11,848 nt of DNA from UBA4246 sp045113475. Its GTDB lineage: Bacteria; Bacillota; Clostridia; Christensenellales; Aristaeellaceae. Of the stretch, positions 1 through 6,745 are shown one piece after another. Within the stretch, counting starts at the first letter, position 1. Each line of letters starts with the position of its first letter. The notes below the pieces were generated by a model that saw nothing but the letters and a program-made list of their open reading frames with translations, was not told the origin of the DNA and ran no database searches. The DNA lies in contig JBGUIY010000060.1 in the NCBI GenBank assembly GCA_045113475.1, positions 1 to 11,848 of the forward strand, given 5' to 3'. Position numbers and translations under genes: made by a program.

Positions 1-820
1 CGTGGACTCCAACGCCATGGTAGGCCGCCTGGGACGCCGCACCGTAAACGGATACGAGCGTCTGCTGACCCTCCCCTGCACGGCTGAAAACAACTTCCTG
101 CCCGCGCTGCCGGAGGACGCGCCTGACGCGCTGTACCTGTGCAGCCCGAACAACCCCACCGGCACCGCGTTCACGCGCAGCCAGCTGAAAATCATCGTGG
201 ACTGGGCGAAGGCTCACGGCACGCTGATCATTTACGACGCGGCTTATAAAGCCTATATCACTGAGCAGGACGTGCCCCACAGCATATTCGAGATCGAAGG
301 CGCGCGCGAATGCGCCATCGAGTGCTGCTCGTTCTCCAAGGACGCCGGCTTCACGGGCGTACGCTGCGCCTATACCGTTATCCCGCGCGAACTGTCCGCC
401 ACGCTGGACGGCAGACAAATCCGCCTGGGCGATCTCTGGCGGCGGCGTTCGGAAAGCCGGTCCAACGGCGTTTCCTTCCCCGTTCAGTGCGCTGCCGCCG
501 CGAGTCTGGACGATATCGGCCGGCCGCAGATCAAAGCGCTGGTGAACGGCTATCTGGCAAACGCCCGCATCATCCGCGAGGGGCTCACCGCCGCGGGCCT
601 TGCCTGCTACGGCGGCGTCAATTCCCCCTATGTATGGCTGAAGACCCCCGGCGGCATGAGTTCCTGGGAATTCTTCGACGCACTGCTGCGCAAAGCGCAG
701 GTGGTCGGCACGCCCGGAGCGGGTTTCGGCGCGGCCGGTGAAGGGTATTTCCGGCTCACCGCCTTCAACACGGCAGAAAACACAAAACGTGCTGTAGAAC
801 GCATCATCGAAGCATTTTGA
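1..820 (+). CDS. dapL: LL-diaminopimelate aminotransferase, C-terminal part (5' end outside window)
   Basis: This is a PLP-dependent class I aminotransferase that converts tetrahydrodipicolinate directly to LL-2,6-diaminopimelate with glutamate as amino donor, in the cytoplasm, for lysine and peptidoglycan synthesis. The visible 272 residues contain the cofactor-site motif SPNNPTG (visible residues 48-54), the DAAY segment (79-82, the Asp that pairs with the PLP ring nitrogen) and SFSKDAGFTG with the Schiff-base lysine at visible residue 113. The segments NGVSF, GGVNSPYVWLKTP and GTPGAGFG..GEGYFRLTAF are typical of DapL rather than of general aspartate aminotransferases. The family is about 400 residues long, so roughly the first third is missing to the left. 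The GTG at position 2 is an internal codon, not a start. The gene ends 15 bases before purA. I am confident of the family; the DapL assignment rests on remembered family motifs. Confidence 0.93.
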   Translation, partial: VDSNAMVGRLGRRTVNGYERLLTLPCTAENNFLPALPEDAPDALYLCSPNNPTGTAFTRSQLKIIVDWAKAHGTLIIYDAAYKAYITEQDVPHSIFEIEGARECAIECCSFSKDAGFTGVRCAYTVIPRELSATLDGRQIRLGDLWRRRSESRSNGVSFPVQCAAAASLDDIGRPQIKALVNGYLANARIIREGLTAAGLACYGGVNSPYVWLKTPGGMSSWEFFDALLRKAQVVGTPGAGFGAAGEGYFRLTAFNTAENTKRAVERIIEAF

Positions 821-835
821 CGGAGGATATGATAA

Positions 836-2110
836 ATGGTAAGGGCGATTGTCGGCGCTAACTGGGGCGACGAAGGCAAAGGCAAAATCACGGACCTGCT
901 CGCGGAAGAGAGCGACATCGTCGTTCGTTTCCAGGGTGGAGCAAACGCGGGACACACGATCATTTCCGACCAGGGCAAGTTTGCTCTGCATCTGCTCCCC
1001 AGCGGCGTGCTTCATCCGGCCGTAGTCAACGTACTGGGCAGCGGCGTGGCGCTGGACATCACGGAAATGCTGGAAGAGCTGGACACCGTCCGCGCCCGGC
1101 TGGGCTTCACGCCGAAGCTGCTGATCTCCGACCGCGCCCAGGTGCTGACTTCCTACCATGTGGCGCTGGACTGCTATGAGGAGGAGCGCCTTGGCAAGGC
1201 CTCCTTCGGCTCCACCCATTCCGGCATCGCTCCTTTCTACGCCGACAAATACGCAAAGATCGGCCTCCAGGTCTGCCAGCTGTTCCATAAGGATCTGCTT
1301 CACAAGCGCCTGGTGAACGCCGTCAACCAGAAGAACGCCCTGCTGGACGCCCTTTACCACAAGGAGCCCCTGAACGCCGACGAGCTGACGGAGACCCTGT
1401 GGGTCCTCGGCCAGAAGATCAAGCCCATGGTCACCGACACGGCGGTCTACCTGCATGACGCCATCAGGGACGGCAAGCAGATCCTGCTGGAAGGCCAGCT
1501 TGGCACCCTGCGTGACCCGGATCACGGCATTTTCCCCTATACCACGTCCTCCTCCCCCCTCGCCGGCTACGCGCCGGTTGGCGCGGGCATCCCGCCCTAC
1601 GCCGTTCAGGAGGTCATCACCGTCACCAAGGCCTATTCCTCCTGCGTCGGCGCGGGCCCCTTCGTCACCGAGCTGTTCGGCGACGAGGCTGAGGAACTGC
1701 GCCGTAGGGGCGGCGACGCCGGCGAATACGGCGCCAAGACGGGCCGTCCCCGCCGCGTCGGCTGGTTCGACTGCGTGGCTACGCGGTACGGCTGCATGAT
1801 GCAGGGCGCTACCTGCTGCGCCCTCACCAACCTGGACGTGCTTTCCTATCTGGACAAAATCGCCATCTGCACCGGCTACAGGATCAACGGCGAGATCGTG
1901 ACTCATTTCCCGGTCACGCCGCTGCTGGACGAGGCGAAGCCCGTTTATGAATACCTGCCCGGCTGGAAAACGGATATCCGCGGCATCCGCCGTTACGCCG
2001 ACCTGCCAGAAGCCTGCCGCAATTACGTGGAACGCCTTGAGCGGGAGACGGGCGTGCCCTTCAGGTACCTGAGCAACGGCCCGCGCCGCGACGAGATGAT
2101 CGATCGATGA
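836..2110 (+). CDS. purA: adenylosuccinate synthetase
   Basis: This enzyme joins IMP and aspartate using GTP to form adenylosuccinate, the first committed step from IMP to AMP. The 424 residues match the family length. The N-terminal GTP loop GDEGKGK (residues 11-17, with the catalytic Asp12) and the NAGHT segment (catalytic His40) are intact, as is TGRPRR (302-307), the mobile loop that binds aspartate. The sequence differs from the E. coli type at several conserved places: EGQLGTLRDPDHG where EGAQGTLLDIDHG is usual, VGAGPFVTE where VGEGPFPTE is usual, and TNLD (331-334) instead of TKLD at the guanine-recognition site. I recall a similar variant from other Clostridia, so this is probably a subfamily and not a broken gene. 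The ATG at 836 follows CGGAGG at 821-826. Its stop overlaps the start of the next gene (ATGA), suggesting translational coupling. Confidence 0.96.
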   Translation: MVRAIVGANWGDEGKGKITDLLAEESDIVVRFQGGANAGHTIISDQGKFALHLLPSGVLHPAVVNVLGSGVALDITEMLEELDTVRARLGFTPKLLISDRAQVLTSYHVALDCYEEERLGKASFGSTHSGIAPFYADKYAKIGLQVCQLFHKDLLHKRLVNAVNQKNALLDALYHKEPLNADELTETLWVLGQKIKPMVTDTAVYLHDAIRDGKQILLEGQLGTLRDPDHGIFPYTTSSSPLAGYAPVGAGIPPYAVQEVITVTKAYSSCVGAGPFVTELFGDEAEELRRRGGDAGEYGAKTGRPRRVGWFDCVATRYGCMMQGATCCALTNLDVLSYLDKIAICTGYRINGEIVTHFPVTPLLDEAKPVYEYLPGWKTDIRGIRRYADLPEACRNYVERLERETGVPFRYLSNGPRRDEMIDR

Positions 2111-3114
2111 GCGAACTCCCGTCCTACCGCAGGACGAGGATCGTCCGCACCTCCTTCCGTCCTTCCCAGCGCATCCTGATGATTTCCGACATTCACGGCC
2201 ACGACGCCGTTTTCCGGAAGCTGCTCAGGAAGGCGGCATTCACCAGGGACGACGCGCTGGTGATCGTGGGCGACCTGCTGGAAAAAGGGACGGAAAGCCT
2301 GAAAGTGATCCGCACCCTGATGGCGCTGAAAAAGACCCATCAGGTCTACGTGCTGCTGGGCAACATGGACGCTTTCACGCTGCACCGGCTCCTGTCGGAC
2401 GAACCTTTCTGGCGCGATCTGCTGTTTGACAAGGCGCCAGACATGATCCGCTGGTGGGGCGGGTGCCTGCTGGATGAGATGTGCCGCGAACTGGGGATCG
2501 AGCTGAACGAAGTCACCGACCGCGTCGCTGCCGTACGCCTGCTGCGTGCACATTTCGCCCCGGAGCTGGAATTTCTGACCGGTCTTCCAACGATCCTGGA
2601 TACGCCCACCATCGCCTTCGTGCACGGGGGGCTGCCCCATCTCCGGCTCGACGAGCTGGAAGGCACGCTCAACGAGCCGTACCTAAAGAACGATGATTTC
2701 CTGTCCCAGGGGCTCTCTTTTGAGAAGTACCTGGCGGTCGGGCACTGGCCCACCGTCCTGTACAGGCGGGAGCTGATGGACATGTCCCCGCTGATCCTGA
2801 AAGACAGGCGCATCATCAGCCTGGACGGGGGCTGCGGCGTCAAGGAGAGCGGACAGCTCAACTGCGTGATCATGCCTGACGCAGGGAGCGAGGCATTCAG
2901 CTTCGTCTTGGCCGACGGCCAGCCGCACATCGTGGCGCGGCAGCCGCAGGAAGCGAGCAAAGAATACAGCTGCATCCACTATTTCGACCGCAAAGTCGAA
3001 GTGCTGCGGCGCGGAGAAGCGTTTACAGAGGTCCGCTATCACGGCCGGACGGTACACGTGTGCCTACCGCCGCGATGGACACGGACGATCCGGGGCAGCT
3101 CGTCACCGATATGA
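2107..3114 (+). CDS. PPP-like metallophosphoesterase, C-terminus altered by frameshift
   Basis: This is a calcineurin-like phosphoesterase, nearest in motif layout to the PPP (Ser/Thr phosphatase, ApaH-like) group; its substrate is unknown. Metal-site motifs appear in order: SDIHG (27-31), GDLLEKG (55-61), GNMD (85-88), HGG (173-175) and GH (212-213), followed by a SLDGGCG strand like that of PPP enzymes. The usual GNHE/GNHD motif reads GNMD, so the metal-binding Asn is kept but the general-acid His is Met. The start overlaps the purA stop as ATGA. As read, the protein has 335 residues, but its last 18 or so (from about residue 318) look like frame-shifted nonsense, rich in Arg, Pro and Ser. 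The likely real tail continues in the -1 frame to 3251 (separate entry). With that restored the protein would have about 380 residues. Confidence 0.82.
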   Translation: MSELPSYRRTRIVRTSFRPSQRILMISDIHGHDAVFRKLLRKAAFTRDDALVIVGDLLEKGTESLKVIRTLMALKKTHQVYVLLGNMDAFTLHRLLSDEPFWRDLLFDKAPDMIRWWGGCLLDEMCRELGIELNEVTDRVAAVRLLRAHFAPELEFLTGLPTILDTPTIAFVHGGLPHLRLDELEGTLNEPYLKNDDFLSQGLSFEKYLAVGHWPTVLYRRELMDMSPLILKDRRIISLDGGCGVKESGQLNCVIMPDAGSEAFSFVLADGQPHIVARQPQEASKEYSCIHYFDRKVEVLRRGEAFTEVRYHGRTVHVCLPPRWTRTIRGSSSPI

Positions 3115-3251
3115 CGGACTACCGCCTGCCGGTGAGACCCGGCGATGAAATGAGCCTCATCTTGACCTGCGGCGGGGAAGCCTACTGCCGCAGGAACAAT
3201 ATACTCGGCTGGTATAAAGGAGAATTCACATATGCTTCAGAAGATCAATAA
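3060..3251 (+). pseudogene. out-of-frame SH3-like tail of the metallophosphoesterase
   Basis: This frame encodes about 63 residues that look like real protein: an acidic linker, then TDYRLPVRPGDEMSL and NILGWYKGEF, a pattern resembling a small SH3-like barrel (GD turn and GW near the end). It has no ribosome binding site of its own and begins inside the 3' end of the upstream gene. Joining the frames at the GTGTG of 3058-3062, after removing two bases, gives ..GRTVHVPTAAMDTDD.., which reads smoothly. Without this tail, 3115-3231 would be a 117-base gap, the only one in an otherwise tightly packed block; with it, the gene overlaps the next start by 20 bases. The break is therefore either a real 2-base slippage mutation or a sequencing or assembly error. 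The SH3-like call is by pattern only. Confidence 0.65.
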
Positions 3252-4428
3252 CGATTATCTCTACCTGGGCCAGGACGACGACCGTCTGGCGCTGTTTGAG
3301 AACATTTATCCCATTCCCCGCGGGGTCAGCTACAATTCCTATCTGCTGCTGGACGGGCAGACCGTCCTGCTGGATACTGTTGACTGGTCCCGGGGAGAAT
3401 CCTTCCTGAACGATCTTTGCGCGGCGCTGGACGGCCGCCAGCTGGATTACGTGATCGTAAACCACATGGAGCCTGACCACGCCGGTACCCTCATGTCCGT
3501 GCTCACACGGTATCCGGAAGCCAGGGTTGTCATGACCAAGAAAGCCCAGCAGATGTTCGGCCAGTTCTTCGATATGGACATTTCCGGCCGCTGCGTGACC
3601 GTCAGTGAAAACGGCATCCTCACAGCCGGCAAGCACACCTTCCGCTTCGTCACCGCGCCCATGGTGCACTGGCCTGAGGTCATGGTCACCTTCGACGAGA
3701 CCGACGGAATCCTCTTTTCCGCAGACGCTTTCGGCACCTTCGGCAGCCTGCACGGCAAGCTGTACGCGGATCATGTTGCTTTCGAGCGCGACTGGCTGGA
3801 CGACGCCCGCCGCTATTACGCGAATATCGTCGGCAAGTACGGCGCCCCGGTTCAGACCCTGCTCAAAAAGGCTTCCGCCCTGCCGATCAGATTGATTGCT
3901 CCGCTGCACGGCCCCATCTGGCGCGAAAACCTTTCCTGGTTTATCGGTAAGTACGACCTGTGGAGCCGCTACGAGCCCGAAGACAATACCGCGGTCATCT
4001 TTTCCGGTTCCGTATACGGCCATACCCACGCCGCCGCTGAACAGCTGGCGCAGAAACTCACGGAGCGCGGCCTGCGCGACGTCCGGGTTTACGACGCTTC
4101 CAAAACCGACCTCAGTATCCTCGTTTCCGAAGCATTCCGCTGCAAGGCCCTCATTTTCGCCGCTTCCACCTACAACAACGGCATTTTCACCCCTATCGAG
4201 ACGCTGATCCACGACCTGCAGGCCCATGACCTGCAGAACCGCGTGTTCGCCCTGATCGAGAACGGCTCCTGGGCCCCGAACAGCGGAAAGCTGATGGCCG
4301 AGAAGCTCTCCGCCCTCAAGCGCTCCTCCAAGGCCGGCGAAACCCTGACCCTGCGTTCCGCCCTCAAGGCCGACCAGACAGCTCAGCTGGACGCCCTTGC
4401 CGACGCCGTCGCCGGAGCCGTCAAATAA
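3232..4428 (+). CDS. flavodiiron protein (class A, oxygen/NO reductase)
   Basis: Cytoplasmic flavodiiron proteins reduce O2 to water or NO to N2O, protecting anaerobes; electrons usually come from rubredoxin. Residues 1-248 form a metallo-beta-lactamase-like domain with the full set of diiron ligands: HMEPDH (His78, Glu80, Asp82, His83), VHWPE (His146), SADAFG (Asp165) and PLHGPIW (His226). From about 252 a flavodoxin-like domain begins, with the FMN phosphate loop SGSVYGHT (258-265) and the STYNNGIF segment. The loop has His264 where Asn is usual (YGNT), but the fold pattern is otherwise intact. At 398 residues it is the two-domain class A form, with no fused rubredoxin or flavin reductase. 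The ATG at 3232 follows AAAGGAG (3216-3222). The start lies within the displaced tail of the upstream phosphoesterase. Whether O2 or NO is the main substrate cannot be read from the sequence. Confidence 0.95.
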   Translation: MLQKINNDYLYLGQDDDRLALFENIYPIPRGVSYNSYLLLDGQTVLLDTVDWSRGESFLNDLCAALDGRQLDYVIVNHMEPDHAGTLMSVLTRYPEARVVMTKKAQQMFGQFFDMDISGRCVTVSENGILTAGKHTFRFVTAPMVHWPEVMVTFDETDGILFSADAFGTFGSLHGKLYADHVAFERDWLDDARRYYANIVGKYGAPVQTLLKKASALPIRLIAPLHGPIWRENLSWFIGKYDLWSRYEPEDNTAVIFSGSVYGHTHAAAEQLAQKLTERGLRDVRVYDASKTDLSILVSEAFRCKALIFAASTYNNGIFTPIETLIHDLQAHDLQNRVFALIENGSWAPNSGKLMAEKLSALKRSSKAGETLTLRSALKADQTAQLDALADAVAGAVK

Positions 4429-4443
4429 CCATAACCGTTACAT

Positions 4444-4461
4444 AAAGGAGTTTTTATATTG
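4444..4461 (+). promoter_or_regulatory. ribosome binding site and TTG start of the NYN gene
   Basis: AAAGGAG at 4444-4450 is followed after eight bases by TTG at 4459-4461. No ATG or GTG lies in frame near this site, and the protein's first beta strand with its catalytic Asp (FALFVDLEN) begins only a few residues later, so the TTG is very likely the true start. It is the only TTG start in the window. Confidence 0.85.
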
Positions 4462-5454
4462 AGTACATCCCGTTTCGCACTGTTCGTTGATCTTGAAAAC
4501 TGCGGTGCCAAGGTCGCGACCCTGAACAGCATCCTCGAAAAAGTCAAGATCCGCGGCGATATCCTGCTGGGCAAGGTATACGGCTATACCGACAGCTACA
4601 AAGACCTGAAGGAGCTTCTGCTCAGCAATACCTTCACCGTCGTTCCTTCCATCCGTTACGGTATCAGCCAGAAGAACAACGCCGATATCCTGCTGGTCGT
4701 GGACGCGCTGGAGGTCGCCTATACCAACCCGCTGATCGACTCTTTCTGCATCGTGTCCGGCGACAGCGACTATACCCCGCTGGTGGGCCGGCTGAAGGCC
4801 ATGGGCAAATTCGTGCTCGGCATCAGCCGCAGCGAAGTCGCCAGTTCCATATTCATCAACGCATGCAACGAATTCCAGTTCCTGGAGTCCGTCAAATCCA
4901 CCAGCCGCGCCGTCCGCACGCGCCGCGGCAAATCCGGCAGCGCTGACGAGCCCGCCGACCTGAGCGCCCTGGGCAAGGTCATCGAATCCATCATCACCGA
5001 GCAGGCGGACGAGGATGGTATGTTCGCCAGCGAACTGAAGGGTATCCTCCTGCGCCTGCAGCCCGACTTCAACGAAAAAGCCTACGGCTGCGCCACCTTC
5101 GGCAAGCTGCTCAGCAAGCTGGAACAGGAAGAGAAGGTCATTACCGTCAAGTCGGACAATTTCAACGTGGTCGTTTCCCTGAATCAGGACGCGCCTGGCC
5201 GCTCCGCTCCGCAGCTTACCGCGGCGAACTGGAAGCAGGTCTTCCAGGAGCAGCTCAATCACTATAAGGACGACGGCTTTGAGCGCATCAATCCTTCGAT
5301 CCTCAAGGCCGATATCCAGGCGGCCTATCCTGATTTTCAGGAAAAGAACGTAGGCTTCAAGCGTTTTTCCGACCTGCTCAAGGAGCTTGAAAAGTCCGGC
5401 ATCCTCAAACTGGACATCGACGAGCAGAAGAACCTGCTGGTCAGGATCATCTGA
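4459..5454 (+). CDS. NYN-domain (PIN-like) putative RNase with two LOTUS/OST-HTH-like domains
   Basis: This is a predicted cytoplasmic RNA-processing protein of 331 residues. Residues 5-143 form a NYN domain (LabA/DUF88, PIN-like nuclease fold) with the expected acidic residues: FVDLEN (Asp11, Asn14), KNNADILLVVDA (Asp76, Asp82) and SGDSDYTPL (Asp102, Asp104). A basic, low-complexity linker (about 148-161, with RTRRGKSG) follows. Two similar winged-helix segments come next, at about 168-241 and 257-331. Each starts with a helix, has an L(K/L).DFxEKxxG-F..LL..LE.. core and ends in a beta hairpin, which matches the LOTUS/OST-HTH pattern that binds RNA in other proteins. NYN plus LOTUS occurs in bacteria and in eukaryotic MARF1-type proteins. 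All active-site acids are present, so nuclease activity is plausible; the target RNA is unknown. Translation starts at TTG. The neighbours give no hint of substrate. Confidence 0.88.
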   Translation: MSTSRFALFVDLENCGAKVATLNSILEKVKIRGDILLGKVYGYTDSYKDLKELLLSNTFTVVPSIRYGISQKNNADILLVVDALEVAYTNPLIDSFCIVSGDSDYTPLVGRLKAMGKFVLGISRSEVASSIFINACNEFQFLESVKSTSRAVRTRRGKSGSADEPADLSALGKVIESIITEQADEDGMFASELKGILLRLQPDFNEKAYGCATFGKLLSKLEQEEKVITVKSDNFNVVVSLNQDAPGRSAPQLTAANWKQVFQEQLNHYKDDGFERINPSILKADIQAAYPDFQEKNVGFKRFSDLLKELEKSGILKLDIDEQKNLLVRII

Positions 5455-5467
5455 CAGGAGGCCGCAG

Positions 5468-6352
5468 ATGAACGTCCGCTCCATCATCAGCCTGCTTTGC
5501 GCGCTGCTGATCCTGACGGCGACGCCTGCGTACGCTGTCGAGCCTGACACAGATCAGAATCCCCGCTCACGCATCGCAGCCTATGCCCTGCAGGTCCACG
5601 ACTATACCTGGACGCTCCCGGAAGAGGAAGGCGTGATCCTGCTGTACAACCGCAACTACTTCGCGCGTACCAACGGCAACAGGCTCATTTTTGACATCAC
5701 TCCTCCCTATGTGGCGTACGGCACCATCCGGGGCATCCCCTATTCCCTTTCCGTTTACGGGAACGGACGGGAGACAACCTATGCCAGGTACCTGGAGCTG
5801 TCCGCCGCGCAGCGGGCCGAGATCGCCAATATCTACAATTACAGGAATTTCGGCGAACGGATCAGCATGAAGTACGGCATGAGCTGCGCAACGTTCCTCT
5901 CGGACTGCCTGCGCCGCGGGTTTTCAGCCGATCCGCCGCCCGTGATAGACGGCGTGACCAGCCTGATGTCCGATCTGCGCTGGAAAAGGTATTTCACCTT
6001 CGGCAAAAGAGGCTGGAAGGATTTCGAAAACCTGCGGACGGCGGATTTCCTGTTTTCCGCGGACCACGTGATGCTGGTGATCGAAAATGATCCGGAGCAG
6101 CAGCGCCTGCACGTCATGGAGCAGACGCCGCCCGATCACGCGGTGGCGAACTGCGAAAACATCACCGACGTCACCATTACCCTCCGCTATCGCGGCAACC
6201 CGACCCAAATGCAGGCCAAACGCCTGTGCATGGAATGCGAAGCCTGCCTGCAGGCCACCACTGGCACCCAGTACCGATGGGCAGATTACCAGGAGCTCGG
6301 CATGCAGAATTACCGCGCTGTTTTCGTCAGATATCCGGAAGAAACCGACTGA
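5468..6352 (+). CDS. secreted NlpC/P60-like (papain-fold) protein
   Basis: The 294-residue protein begins with a clear signal peptide: MNVR, a hydrophobic core from about residue 5 to 18, and a TPAYA|VE cleavage site after residue 23, so it is probably exported. The segment YGMSCATFLSDCLRRG (catalytic candidate Cys140) resembles the DCSxFV helix of NlpC/P60 and related cell-wall peptidases. DFLFSADHVMLVIEN (candidate His200) resembles the GD(L/I)xFxxxHVGIYI strand pair. A third polar residue could be Glu218 or Gln219, just after LHVM. That gives the Cys-His-polar order of the superfamily, but similarity is weak and the usual Asp before the Cys is Ser here. The likely role is peptidoglycan or other amide hydrolysis outside the membrane. 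The ATG at 5468 was chosen because AGGAGG (5456-5461) lies six bases upstream and the signal peptide starts here; longer readings would run back into the upstream gene. Confidence 0.68.
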   Translation: MNVRSIISLLCALLILTATPAYAVEPDTDQNPRSRIAAYALQVHDYTWTLPEEEGVILLYNRNYFARTNGNRLIFDITPPYVAYGTIRGIPYSLSVYGNGRETTYARYLELSAAQRAEIANIYNYRNFGERISMKYGMSCATFLSDCLRRGFSADPPPVIDGVTSLMSDLRWKRYFTFGKRGWKDFENLRTADFLFSADHVMLVIENDPEQQRLHVMEQTPPDHAVANCENITDVTITLRYRGNPTQMQAKRLCMECEACLQATTGTQYRWADYQELGMQNYRAVFVRYPEETD

Positions 6353-6386
6353 CGGCCCACCCAGACACGCGAAAGGAGAAGCGAAC

Positions 6387-6731
6387 ATGAAAGACTGTCT
6401 TTTCTGCAAGATCATCAGCGGCTATATCCCCAGCACCAAGGTTTACGAAGACGCAAACTGCTACGCCTTCAGGGACATCAACCCCCAGACACCGGTCCAT
6501 GTGGTGCTGGTGCCGAAAAAGCACGTGCACGGCCTGGACGAAGCTGACGGCCTGACCGACACCGAGCTGGCTTCCCTGGTCCGCGCCGCTTCAGCTATCG
6601 CCCGCCAGGAAGGGCTGGACAAGACCGGCTACCGGCTGATCTCCAACTGCGGCGACGACGCCTGCCAGTCTGTCGGGCATCTGCATTTCCACGTGCTCGG
6701 CGGCCGGAAAATGGCTGAGTCCATGGCTTAA
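6387..6731 (+). CDS. HIT-family nucleotide-binding hydrolase (HinT-like)
   Basis: This 114-residue protein has the full histidine-triad signature, QSVGHLHFHVLGG, with His98, His100 and His102. It also has the N-terminal CLFCKIISG segment (Cys4, Cys7) that binds zinc in many HinT proteins, and the FRDINPQTPVHVVLVPKKHV core. HinT-type enzymes act in the cytoplasm as homodimers and hydrolyse purine nucleoside phosphoramidates such as AMP-lysine; the physiological role is often unclear. Length and motifs are normal for the family. The ATG at 6387 sits nine bases after GAAAGGAG (6371-6378); longer in-frame readings to the left overlap the secreted protein and lack a ribosome site. The stop overlaps the Shine-Dalgarno of uppP, so the two genes are likely expressed together. 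Confidence 0.95.
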   Translation: MKDCLFCKIISGYIPSTKVYEDANCYAFRDINPQTPVHVVLVPKKHVHGLDEADGLTDTELASLVRAASAIARQEGLDKTGYRLISNCGDDACQSVGHLHFHVLGGRKMAESMA

Positions 6732-6745
6732 AGGAGGCTGATCCG

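Noticed and set aside
2093..2110. GATGATCGATCGATGA short repeat at the purA stop as a possible phase-variable site
   Set aside because: Only two to three copies of a 4-base unit are present, too few to expect slippage, and both genes read correctly through it.
3055..3114. Programmed -1 ribosomal frameshift joining the phosphoesterase to its tail
   Set aside because: No X-XXY-YYZ slippery heptamer in the correct frame and no evident stimulatory hairpin were found; a 2-base GTGTG duplication explains the break more simply.
3226..4227. A 333-residue open frame on the - strand opposite the flavodiiron gene
   Set aside because: The + strand gene has all diiron ligands and a ribosome site; the antisense frame has neither motifs nor a ribosome site.
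4438..5550. A 370-residue open frame on the - strand opposite the NYN gene
   Set aside because: It is antisense to a gene with clear NYN motifs, has no recognisable motif, and spans into the next gene; it is a codon-bias shadow.
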